Shown: piece after piece, positions 57,679 to 64,000 of the stretch | How positions within the stretch are numbered: position 1 is the stretch's first letter | Layout of the letters: each line of letters begins with the position of its first letter | NCBI GenBank assembly: GCA_022820505.1 | Contig: JAJEFK010000007.1 | Location: 1 to 64,000 of the forward strand | DNA length: 64,000 bases | From: Acidimicrobiia bacterium | GTDB lineage: Bacteria; Actinomycetota; Acidimicrobiia; Acidimicrobiales; Poriferisodalaceae | Reading direction: 5' to 3' | Program-made: the position numbers and the translations under genes | The notes under the pieces: model-generated | What the model saw: the letters and a program-made list of their open reading frames with translations, nothing else | Databases searched by the model: none | What the model was told of the DNA's origin: nothing

Positions 57679-58566
57679 ATGAGCTCCGAGCAACCGTCCA
57701 ACGGTCAGCACAACGGCGTCACCGTCTGTCTGAGCTTCGACTTCGATGCGGTCTCGATCTGGACCGGCCCCCGAGGGTCACGATCGCCCAACCTGACCGC
57801 CCGCGGCGAGTTCGCCACCATCGGCGCGCACCGCCTGCTCGACCTGCTCGACGAGCGCAGCCTCCCGTCCACCTGGTTCATCCCCGGCCACACCATCGAC
57901 ACCTTCGGCGACGTGTGCGCCCGGGTGGCTTCCGACGGGCACGAGGTGGGCTACCACGGCTACTGCCACGAAGCCCCGTCATCGAAGCGGGACGAAGCTG
58001 ACGAGCGGGCCATCCTGACCCGTTCGATGGACTGCCTGGAACGGCTCGCGGGCGGGCCGCCGGTCGGGCACCGGGTGCCAGGCGGCAATTGCGGCGACCG
58101 CTGGATCAGCCTGCTCATCGAGCACGGCTTCTCCTATGACTCCTCCATGGCCCGCAACGACTACGCGCCCACGTGGTGCCGGCTGGGCGACGTGCCCACC
58201 ACCGACGGCCCGCACCGGTTCGGCGACGAGGTCGACCTGGTGCAGCTGCCGTTCGACTGGATCCTCGACGACTGGCCGTACTTCAGCTACGACGGGCCCA
58301 CCGTGCAAGGCCTGCGCACGCCCGATCACGTCTATGACGTGTGGTCGGCCGAGTTCGACTACCTGAACGATCGGGTCGGCAGCGGGGTGTTCGTGCTCAC
58401 CATGCATCCGCAGTGCATCGGGCGGGGGAGCCGGATGCTGATGCTCGAACGGCTCATCGACCACATGGCGGCGCAGCCGGGCGTGACGTTCGCCACGATG
58501 GCGCAGGTGGCCGACGATTTCCGCACCGCTGCCACGCCGGGGGACCGCGCCGGTCGTCGCCTGTAG
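57679..58566 (+). CDS. Polysaccharide deacetylase-family protein (PuuE/HpPgdA-like)
   Basis: This 295-aa NodB-homology protein has the catalytic Asp region LSFDFDAVSIW, STWFIPGHTIDTF, the metal motif YHGYCHE, GHRVPGGN and a C-terminal LTMHPQCIGRGSRM. It lacks a signal peptide, and the sequence favours the cytosolic subgroup that includes allantoinase PuuE and Helicobacter PgdA over secreted cell-wall enzymes. It hydrolyses an amide or N-acetyl bond; the substrate is uncertain. The leaderless promoter sets ATG 57679. It is divergent from the CoA-transferase. Confidence 0.9.
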   Translation: MSSEQPSNGQHNGVTVCLSFDFDAVSIWTGPRGSRSPNLTARGEFATIGAHRLLDLLDERSLPSTWFIPGHTIDTFGDVCARVASDGHEVGYHGYCHEAPSSKRDEADERAILTRSMDCLERLAGGPPVGHRVPGGNCGDRWISLLIEHGFSYDSSMARNDYAPTWCRLGDVPTTDGPHRFGDEVDLVQLPFDWILDDWPYFSYDGPTVQGLRTPDHVYDVWSAEFDYLNDRVGSGVFVLTMHPQCIGRGSRMLMLERLIDHMAAQPGVTFATMAQVADDFRTAATPGDRAGRRL

Positions 58567-58693
58567 CCGGCGGTCCGCGGACCACGACCAGCAGCCAGCG
58601 GGTAGCTTGCCGCCGACACGACGGCATGCTGATGCGGCTGGCTCACGGGGCAATGCTGACGCTGGCGCAGCACGGGAGCGGGAAGGCGAGCGC

Positions 58694-59785
58694 ATGATCG
58701 GACGACCGAGAGCGGCGGTGGAGAGCCTTCCGCAGTACAAGCCCGGCCGCTCCGCGGCGCAGGCCGAAGCCGAGCACAACCTGGCCGAGGCGATCAAGCT
58801 GGCATCCAACGAGAACGCCAACGATCCGCTCCCGTCGGTGGCCAAGGCGGTGTCCGAGGCCGCCCTGGGCATGAATCGATATCCCGATCATCGCTGCATG
58901 GAGGTGCGGGAGGCGCTGGCCGACCGGCACGGCGTCGGGCTCGACGAGGTCACGGTGGGCTCGGGCTCGGTGGGGGTGCTGCAACAGCTGTTCGCCGCCT
59001 ACATCGATCCCGGCGACGAGGTGGTGTACCCCTGGCGTTCATTCGAGGTGCACCCGGTGTTCTGCGCCATCTCAGGCGCTCAAGCCGTCACGGTGCCGCT
59101 GGTCGACCACGCGTTCGACCTCGACGGCGTCGCCGCCGCGGTAACCGACCGCACCAAGCTCGTGGTGCTCTCCACGCCGAACAACCCCACCGGCACGGTC
59201 TGCAGCACCGCGGAGCTGCAGCGCCTGCTGGCAGCGGTGCCGCCCGATGTGATCGTGGTGATCGACGAGGCCTACCGGGAATTCGTCACCGATCCCGCCG
59301 TGGCCGACCCGATTCAGACGGTGCTGCCGGATCACCCCAACGCCCTGGTGCTGCGCACCTTCTCCAAGGCGTACGGCTTGGCCAACCTGCGTGTCGGCTA
59401 CGGCGTCGGGCACCCCGACGTCATCGGCGCGCTCGACAAGGTGGCGCTCCCGTTCATCGTCAGCGGGATCGCGCAGGTTGCGGCGCTGGCGTCGCTTGAG
59501 CCGCAAGCTGGCGCAGAGCTGGAAGATCGCGTTTCCGGCATCCTGGCCGAGCGCGATCGGGTCAGCGCTGCGATGGCCGATCTGGGCTGGCCGGTGGTGC
59601 CGAGCCAGGCCAATTTTGTGTACCTGCCGGTCGGCGACGGGGCAATGGACCTGTTCGTCCGTCTGGAGAAGCAGGGCTTGGTGACCCGCCCGTTCGAAGG
59701 CGAGGGCGTGCGCATCAGCCTGGGCACTCCGGCCCAGAACGACCGGTTGCTGGCGGCACTCGGACCGTTCGACCATCCCGGTTGA
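58694..59785 (+). CDS. hisC: Histidinol-phosphate/aromatic aminotransferase
   Basis: This 363-aa class I PLP aminotransferase has the HisC-type N-terminus SLPQYKPGRSA, KLASNENANDPLPSV, STPNNPTGTVC, VVIDEAYREFV, the PLP lysine in RTFSKAYGLANLRVGY and the C-terminal VRISLGTPAQNDRLLAAL. It could act on histidinol phosphate or on aromatic amino acids; no other his gene is close, so the second is possible. The frame opens at TTG 58607, but ATG 58694 follows a GGGAAGG-like ribosome binding site. A TAGCTT hexamer at 58603-58608 may be the promoter. Confidence 0.9.
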   Translation: MIGRPRAAVESLPQYKPGRSAAQAEAEHNLAEAIKLASNENANDPLPSVAKAVSEAALGMNRYPDHRCMEVREALADRHGVGLDEVTVGSGSVGVLQQLFAAYIDPGDEVVYPWRSFEVHPVFCAISGAQAVTVPLVDHAFDLDGVAAAVTDRTKLVVLSTPNNPTGTVCSTAELQRLLAAVPPDVIVVIDEAYREFVTDPAVADPIQTVLPDHPNALVLRTFSKAYGLANLRVGYGVGHPDVIGALDKVALPFIVSGIAQVAALASLEPQAGAELEDRVSGILAERDRVSAAMADLGWPVVPSQANFVYLPVGDGAMDLFVRLEKQGLVTRPFEGEGVRISLGTPAQNDRLLAALGPFDHPG

Positions 59786-59811
59786 GCCGGGCCGGCTGAG
59801 TCAGGCCTCGC

Positions 59812-61284
59812 CTAGACAGCGGCCTCGCTGATCATCTTCCACAGCACGTCCATCTGCGCGCGGTCGGTGCGTGACTGGCCCACTGCCACGCGGATGATGC
59901 TGCGCCCGTCCAGCTTCGACGGCGTCAGGTAGGCCACGCCGCTATCGTTCACTGCTGCTGCGATGGCGTCGGTGGCACGGTCGGCAGCCTCCTCCGCTGC
60001 GTCGCTGCCGTCCGCAGCTCTGCAGCGAAAGCACACCAGCGAGAACGGGTGCGGGGCCACGATCTCGAACCGGCTGTCCTCGCCGAGCCGCTGCGCGAAC
60101 TCCTGGGCCATCGCGACGTGGTGGCGCACCATCTGGCGGATGCCCGACGCGCCGTAGCTGCGCAGCACCCACCACAGCTTGAGTGCCCGGAAGCGCCGGC
60201 CGAGCGGCACCTGCCAGTTGCGGTAGTCGATCACGTTGCCCGCATCGCTCTGGGCATTGCGCAGGTAGGGCGGGTCGATCGACAGGGCGTCAGTCAGCGC
60301 CGCCTTGTCGGCGACGTAGAAGGCCGAGCAGTCGAAGTTCACCATCATCCACTTGTGCGGGTTGAACACGTAGCTGTCCACCAGCTCCATTCCGTCGTTG
60401 TGATGGCGGAATTCAGGGCAGATCATCGCCGTGCCCGCGTAGGCGGCATCGACGTGGTGCCACAGGCGGTGTTTGACGGCGGTCTCGGAAATGGCGCGCA
60501 CCGGGTCGACGGCGGTTGTGCCCGTCGTGCCGACGGTCGAACCGACGAACGCAGGCACCAGACCGGCGGCCAGATCGGCCTCGACGGCCACAGCCAGGGC
60601 GTGGGGCCGCATCGCCTGGTGCTCGTCGACCTCGATGAGCCGAACGTGACCGAACCCGGCAACGTTGGCGCCTTTCTCCACTGAACTGTGCGCCTGAGCG
60701 GAGGTGTAGGCGGCCATCTGCGTCGCCGGCTGCCCGCTGCGCTCAGCGGCACGGTGGCGGGCCGCCACCAGCGCGACGTGGGTCGCGTCCGATGCACTGC
60801 CCTGCAACACGCCACCGCCTGCGGAGGTGGTCTTCCAGCCACTTGGCAGACCCGTCAGGTCCACCAGCCAATCGAGTACGTGGCTCTCGATCTCGGTCAG
60901 CGCGGGCGAGGCCGACCACAGCAGCCCGATCAAGCCGAGTCCCGACGACACAGCGTCGGCCAGGACCGAGGGGGGAGAGTTGTTGGCGGGGAAGTACGCG
61001 AACCAACCCGGGTGCTGCCAGTGCGTGACGCCCGGCACCACCACCCGATCCAGATCGGCGAGCAGGTGCTCGAAGGGCTCGGGCTCTTCCGGGGCTGCGT
61101 CGGGCAGCATTGCCCGGATGTCACCCGGCTGCACGGTCGAGGCCACCGGCAGCGACTCGATGCGCTCCCAGTAGTCGGCAATCCAGTCGATCACTGCCCG
61201 TCCGTGCTCGCGGAACTCATCGGGCGTCATGTGCGGCGGCGGCGAAGTCAGCCCCGCGGACCCATCGGGCTCGGTCGCGTCCAT
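59812..61284 (-). CDS. Group II PLP-dependent (aromatic) amino acid decarboxylase
   Basis: This 490-aa enzyme resembles aromatic-L-amino-acid, tyrosine and DOPA decarboxylases. It has GVTHWQHPGWFAYFPANNS near residue 100, WSASPALTEIESHVLDWL, GGVLQGSASDATHVAL, the Asp in HVDAAYAGTA and the PLP lysine in FNPHKWMMVNFDC. It removes CO2 from an aromatic amino acid, giving an amine such as tyramine or tryptamine. The length is standard. ATG 61284 has TAGCGT 7 nt upstream. It is divergent from the phosphotransferase and convergent with the aminotransferase. Confidence 0.92.
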   Translation of the reverse strand: MDATEPDGSAGLTSPPPHMTPDEFREHGRAVIDWIADYWERIESLPVASTVQPGDIRAMLPDAAPEEPEPFEHLLADLDRVVVPGVTHWQHPGWFAYFPANNSPPSVLADAVSSGLGLIGLLWSASPALTEIESHVLDWLVDLTGLPSGWKTTSAGGGVLQGSASDATHVALVAARHRAAERSGQPATQMAAYTSAQAHSSVEKGANVAGFGHVRLIEVDEHQAMRPHALAVAVEADLAAGLVPAFVGSTVGTTGTTAVDPVRAISETAVKHRLWHHVDAAYAGTAMICPEFRHHNDGMELVDSYVFNPHKWMMVNFDCSAFYVADKAALTDALSIDPPYLRNAQSDAGNVIDYRNWQVPLGRRFRALKLWWVLRSYGASGIRQMVRHHVAMAQEFAQRLGEDSRFEIVAPHPFSLVCFRCRAADGSDAAEEAADRATDAIAAAVNDSGVAYLTPSKLDGRSIIRVAVGQSRTDRAQMDVLWKMISEAAV

Positions 61285-61291
61285 GGCGCCG

Positions 61292-61297
61292 ACGCTA
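61292..61297 (-). promoter_or_regulatory. Putative -10 (TAGCGT), leaderless
   Basis: TAGCGT on the minus strand ends 7 nt before the decarboxylase ATG at 61284. Confidence 0.5.
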
Positions 61298-61335
61298 CTT
61301 GTGGCCCATCTCTGGGCCGTCGCCGATGGTTGCCG

Positions 61336-61341
61336 TAGTGT
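61336..61341 (+). promoter_or_regulatory. Putative -10 (TAGTGT) of the phosphotransferase-ung pair
   Basis: TAGTGT lies 29 nt upstream of ATG 61371. The resulting short leader contains AAGGAG, so this transcript is probably not leaderless. Confidence 0.4.
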
Positions 61342-61370
61342 GTGCGGGCTGAGCGAGAAGGAGAGGCGTG

Positions 61371-62441
61371 ATGACCGACGATGCGGCCGGCGACGCTGCG
61401 ACTTCGGGCGTTGTCGGGTACGACGTGCCCGCCGTCGAAGCGTGGATCAGCGAGAACGTCGACGGTCTCGAGCCGCCGTTCGACTGGACGCAGCTCGAAG
61501 GCGGCCACAGCAACCTCACCTACAAGCTGACCGCCGCCGACGGCACCACCGCGGTGGTGCGCCGCCCGCCCATGGGCGAGCTGCTGCCCAAGGCGCACGA
61601 CATGGGGCGCGAGTTCACGATCATCAGCGGCCTGGGGCCCACCGACGTGCCGGTCGCCATCGCCTACGGCTATTGCGAGAGCCCCGACGTGACCGGGGCG
61701 CACTTCTACGTCATGAGCTACGTGGAGGGCAAGCCGCTGTTCGAGTCGGCCGACGCCCGCGAGCACCTGAGTGCCCAGGGTCGGGCACACGTGGGCATGT
61801 CGTTCATGGACGTGCTGGCGGCGCTGCACTCGGTGGATCCCGACGACGTCGGGCTGGGCGAGCTGGGCAAGAAGGAGGACTACGTCGGGCGGCAGATCCG
61901 CACGTGGTACCGCTCATGGACGGCATCGGCCGAGTCGGCCTCGTACGACACGCCGGTCGTGCATGAACTGCACGACTTCCTGCAGGAGCGCAAGCCCACC
62001 CAGGGACCCGCCCGGGTGGTGCACGGCGACTACGGGCTGCACAACTGCCTGTTCAACCCTGCCGGCGAGCTGCAGGCGGTGCTCGACTGGGAGATCTCCA
62101 CCCTCGGCGATCCGCTCGCCGACTTCGCCTATGCACTCAACAGCTGGACCGAGCCCAGCGACGACATCCTGGAAGGCTCCGACCCGCCGACGCTGGTGGA
62201 CGGCTTCGTGGGCCGTGCCGACCTCATCGAGCGCTACGAGGAGCGCACAGGTGCCGATCTGTCAGACCTGGCGTACTACGTCAGCTTCAACCACTGGAAG
62301 TCGGCCTGCATCATCCACGGCGTGTACGCCCGCTACATGCGCGGCCAGAAGCCTGCCGACGATGTCGATTTGGACCTGTACCGGGCCCGCATCGGGCGTG
62401 GCATCGAGCTGTCGGCCGCCGCCGCCGAGACGATCTCCTAG
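61371..62441 (+). CDS. Phosphotransferase (APH/ACAD10-like kinase fold)
   Basis: This 356-aa protein has the aminoglycoside-phosphotransferase kinase fold in the subgroup related to the N-terminal part of ACAD10/11. Motifs include EGGHSNLTYKL, FYVMSYVEGKPLFE, the catalytic loop VVHGDYGLHNCLF and the Mg-binding LDWEISTLGDPLADF. ACAD10/11-type kinases phosphorylate 4-hydroxyacyl-CoAs, so a CoA-ester substrate is more likely than an antibiotic. ATG 61371 is preferred over the GTG at 61368 because AAGGAG is 7 nt upstream. The ung gene follows 6 bp later. Confidence 0.9.
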   Translation: MTDDAAGDAATSGVVGYDVPAVEAWISENVDGLEPPFDWTQLEGGHSNLTYKLTAADGTTAVVRRPPMGELLPKAHDMGREFTIISGLGPTDVPVAIAYGYCESPDVTGAHFYVMSYVEGKPLFESADAREHLSAQGRAHVGMSFMDVLAALHSVDPDDVGLGELGKKEDYVGRQIRTWYRSWTASAESASYDTPVVHELHDFLQERKPTQGPARVVHGDYGLHNCLFNPAGELQAVLDWEISTLGDPLADFAYALNSWTEPSDDILEGSDPPTLVDGFVGRADLIERYEERTGADLSDLAYYVSFNHWKSACIIHGVYARYMRGQKPADDVDLDLYRARIGRGIELSAAAAETIS

Positions 62442-62447
62442 CGGGGC

Positions 62448-63113
62448 ATGCCGCGCACCGACTGGAACCCGATCCTCCGGGGGGAATTCGACAAGCCGTA
62501 CTGGCCGATCCTGCAGCAGTTCGTGGCCGACGAGCGTGCCCAGGGCGCGGTGTACCCGCCCCACGACCAAGTCTTCGCAGCGCTGCACCTGACGCCCTAC
62601 GCCGATGTGAAGGTGCTGATCCTCGGCCAAGACCCCTACCACGGCCCCCGCCAGGCGCACGGGCTGTGCTTCTCGGTGCCGCATGGCATCCCGCAGCCGC
62701 CGTCGCTGCAGAACATCTTCGCCGAGCTGCGTGACGACCTCGGTATCGTGCCGCCTGCGCACGGCAACCTGGAGGGGTGGGCACGACAGGGCGTGCTGCT
62801 GCTGAACGCGTTCCTGACCGTGCGTGCCCGCCAAGCCGCCTCGCATCGTTCGGCCGGCTGGGAGACGTTCACCGACGAGGTGATCCGCGCGGTCAGCGCG
62901 AAGCCCGAGCGAGTGGTGTTCATCCTGTGGGGCGCGTTTGCGCGACGCAAGAAGTCACTCGTCGACCTGACCCGCCACGTGGTCATCGAGTCGGCCCACC
63001 CGTCGCCGCTCAGCGCGCACAACGGGTTCTTCGGCAGCAAGCCCTTCAGCCGGGCCAACGCCGCCCTCGCAGCCGCCGGCCGCCAGCCAGTCGACTGGAG
63101 CCTCCAAGGCTGA
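62448..63113 (+). CDS. ung: Uracil-DNA glycosylase, family 1
   Basis: Ung removes uracil from DNA in base-excision repair. The 221-aa protein has motif A VLILGQDPYHGPRQAHG with the catalytic Asp, the uracil-binding GVLLLNAFLTVR, and motif B SAHPSPLSAHNGFFGSKPFSRAN with the catalytic His. Length and both motifs are complete. It begins 6 bp after the phosphotransferase stop, so it is co-transcribed. No obvious terminator follows. Confidence 0.96.
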   Translation: MPRTDWNPILRGEFDKPYWPILQQFVADERAQGAVYPPHDQVFAALHLTPYADVKVLILGQDPYHGPRQAHGLCFSVPHGIPQPPSLQNIFAELRDDLGIVPPAHGNLEGWARQGVLLLNAFLTVRARQAASHRSAGWETFTDEVIRAVSAKPERVVFILWGAFARRKKSLVDLTRHVVIESAHPSPLSAHNGFFGSKPFSRANAALAAAGRQPVDWSLQG

Positions 63114-63146
63114 TGCGCAACAGGCACTCAGTCATGCAGCGTTCAG

Positions 63147-63152
63147 TACATT
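63147..63152 (+). promoter_or_regulatory. Possible -10 (TACATT)
   Basis: TACATT lies 95 nt before the DUF1330 start in a 134-bp spacer that shows no other feature. Confidence 0.25.
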
Positions 63153-63247
63153 GAGAGGGCACCGCTCGACGCTGGCCGGCGTCGCCAAGCGGACCAGATG
63201 CGGATCTTGCAAGTTTCCAGGAGTCGCAGCAAACCGGGGGGAAGCGA

Positions 63248-63538
63248 ATGGCTGCCTACATGATCGTGGTGGACAGCGAGGTGCATGATCGTGAGCAGGC
63301 AGACAGTCTCTCGCTGCGCATCGCCGAGCTCATTGAAGCCCGCGGCGGCAAGTACCTGATCCGCGGCACTCCGACCCTGTCTCTGGGGCCCGGTGCGCCC
63401 CCGGCGAGCATCACCGTCTCGGAGTTCGAGACCTTGGAGGACCTCAAGGCGGCATTCGGGCAGGACGATGTGATCAAGCTCCGATTGGAGCGTCGGGCAT
63501 CAGTCGAGTCGGTGGCATTCATGGTGGAGGGCCTCTAG
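63248..63538 (+). CDS. DUF1330 domain protein
   Basis: This 96-aa protein matches the DUF1330 ferredoxin-like alpha/beta fold: AAYMIVVDSEVHDREQADSL, a GGKYLIRGTPTLSLG strand and a C-terminal ASVESVAFMVEG. Such proteins are often small stand-alone domains near metabolic enzymes, with no firm function. A GGGGGGAAG ribosome binding site precedes the ATG. The permease gene starts 47 bp downstream. Confidence 0.88.
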   Translation: MAAYMIVVDSEVHDREQADSLSLRIAELIEARGGKYLIRGTPTLSLGPGAPPASITVSEFETLEDLKAAFGQDDVIKLRLERRASVESVAFMVEGL

Positions 63539-63585
63539 GCGACGCGGCACCCGCCGGGCGGCGCGGCGCCGGCGCCATCGACGCA

Positions 63586-64000
63586 GTGACCGCCGACGAC
63601 GCCTCCGTCGTCTATGAGCCGAATGATCGGATCCCCGTCGGCCTGACGCTGGGCATGGGGCTGCAGGGACTCTTGCTGTCCATCACCACCACCGCGCTGA
63701 CGATTTCGGTGTTCGCCAATGCCGCCGGACTCGACGATGACGGCAGGTCGTGGATGATCTTTGCCGCGCTCGCGGTCAACGGTGTGGCAACGGCAGCGCA
63801 GTCGATGCGCGGCGGGCCGATCGGCTGCGGGCACATCCTGATGGTCGGCACAGCGCCCTCGTACCTGGCCGTAACGCTGCTTGCCGCTGAGAAGTCCGAC
63901 GCACGCACGTTGGCCACGCTCGTCGTTGTGTCGTCGTGCGTCCAGTTCATCCTGGCGAGATGGCTGCCCAGGGCTCGGCAGATCATCACACCGTCGGTCG
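63586..64000 (+). CDS. NCS2-family nucleobase permease, N-terminal part (cut by window edge)
   Basis: An open frame runs from GTG 63586 to the end of the window, 138 codons. The N-terminal YEPNDRIPVGLTLGMGLQGLLLS matches the start of xanthine/uracil permeases (NAT/NCS2), followed by membrane segments ITTTALTISVFANAAG and LAVNGVATAAQ, and a GPIGCGHILMVGTAPSYLA stretch similar to the family's transmembrane 3 region. It probably imports a purine or pyrimidine with a cation. No in-frame ATG exists upstream before a stop-free overlap with DUF1330, so GTG is likely. Confidence 0.75.
   Translation, partial: MTADDASVVYEPNDRIPVGLTLGMGLQGLLLSITTTALTISVFANAAGLDDDGRSWMIFAALAVNGVATAAQSMRGGPIGCGHILMVGTAPSYLAVTLLAAEKSDARTLATLVVVSSCVQFILARWLPRARQIITPSV

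Overview
The window is 64 kb of high-GC, densely coded bacterial DNA. Gene content points to an actinobacterium, most likely of the class Acidimicrobiia (inference). The indicators are a fused FbiC for coenzyme F420, an F420 deazaflavin-type nitroreductase, a mycothiol-type nitroreductase like Rv2466c, a monomeric NADP isocitrate dehydrogenase and a mycobacterial-type transaldolase. No rRNA, tRNA, CRISPR array, insertion sequence or prophage gene was seen. About 50 genes are called; most long open frames opposite them are GC-driven shadows.

Layout. 0.1-3.2 kb: fbiC with an overlapping HxlR regulator. 3.2-7.6 kb: transaldolase, transketolase and a FIST sensor protein. 7.6-13.6 kb: a small unknown, an F420-type reductase, an M20 deacylase, argG (E. 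coli-type) and monomeric icd. 13.7-22 kb: flavoprotein dehydrogenase, LDH2-type dehydrogenase, TauD/TfdA dioxygenase, fused enoyl-CoA hydratase/3-hydroxyacyl-CoA dehydrogenase, branched-chain aminotransferase, a PhnZ-like HD protein and a MOSC protein. 22-31.8 kb: fused hydantoinase/5-oxoprolinase, a lone ribH, quinone reductase, amidohydrolase, two alpha/beta hydrolases and an SDR. 31.9-37.2 kb: the glycine betaine importer proV-proW-proX, with a very large ProW. 37.3-41.5 kb: a molybdopterin oxidoreductase with a fused Fe-S/NrfD-like partner. 42-50.4 kb: aerobic benzoyl-CoA (box) genes boxB, boxC and benzoate-CoA ligase, with hydrolases. 50.4-57.6 kb: enoyl-CoA hydratase, methyltransferase, acyl-CoA ligase, epoxide hydrolase and a tandem CoA-transferase. 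57.7-64 kb: polysaccharide deacetylase, HisC-like aminotransferase, PLP decarboxylase, phosphotransferase, ung, a DUF1330 protein and the start of a nucleobase permease cut by the window edge.

Together the genes describe an aerobic heterotroph that takes up betaine and degrades CoA-activated aromatics and fatty acids. The most striking large-scale signal is promoter architecture: at least 16 genes have a TA(C/G)NNT hexamer only 6-9 nt before the start codon and no Shine-Dalgarno, which fits leaderless transcription, and it was used here to correct several starts. Other unusual items are the ProW C-terminal membrane/coiled-coil extension, the PsrB-PsrC-like fusion beside a Tat-less molybdoenzyme, a dispersed 75-bp intergenic repeat, a 117-bp nested palindrome, and two places where a gene's 3' end is duplicated just beyond its stop.
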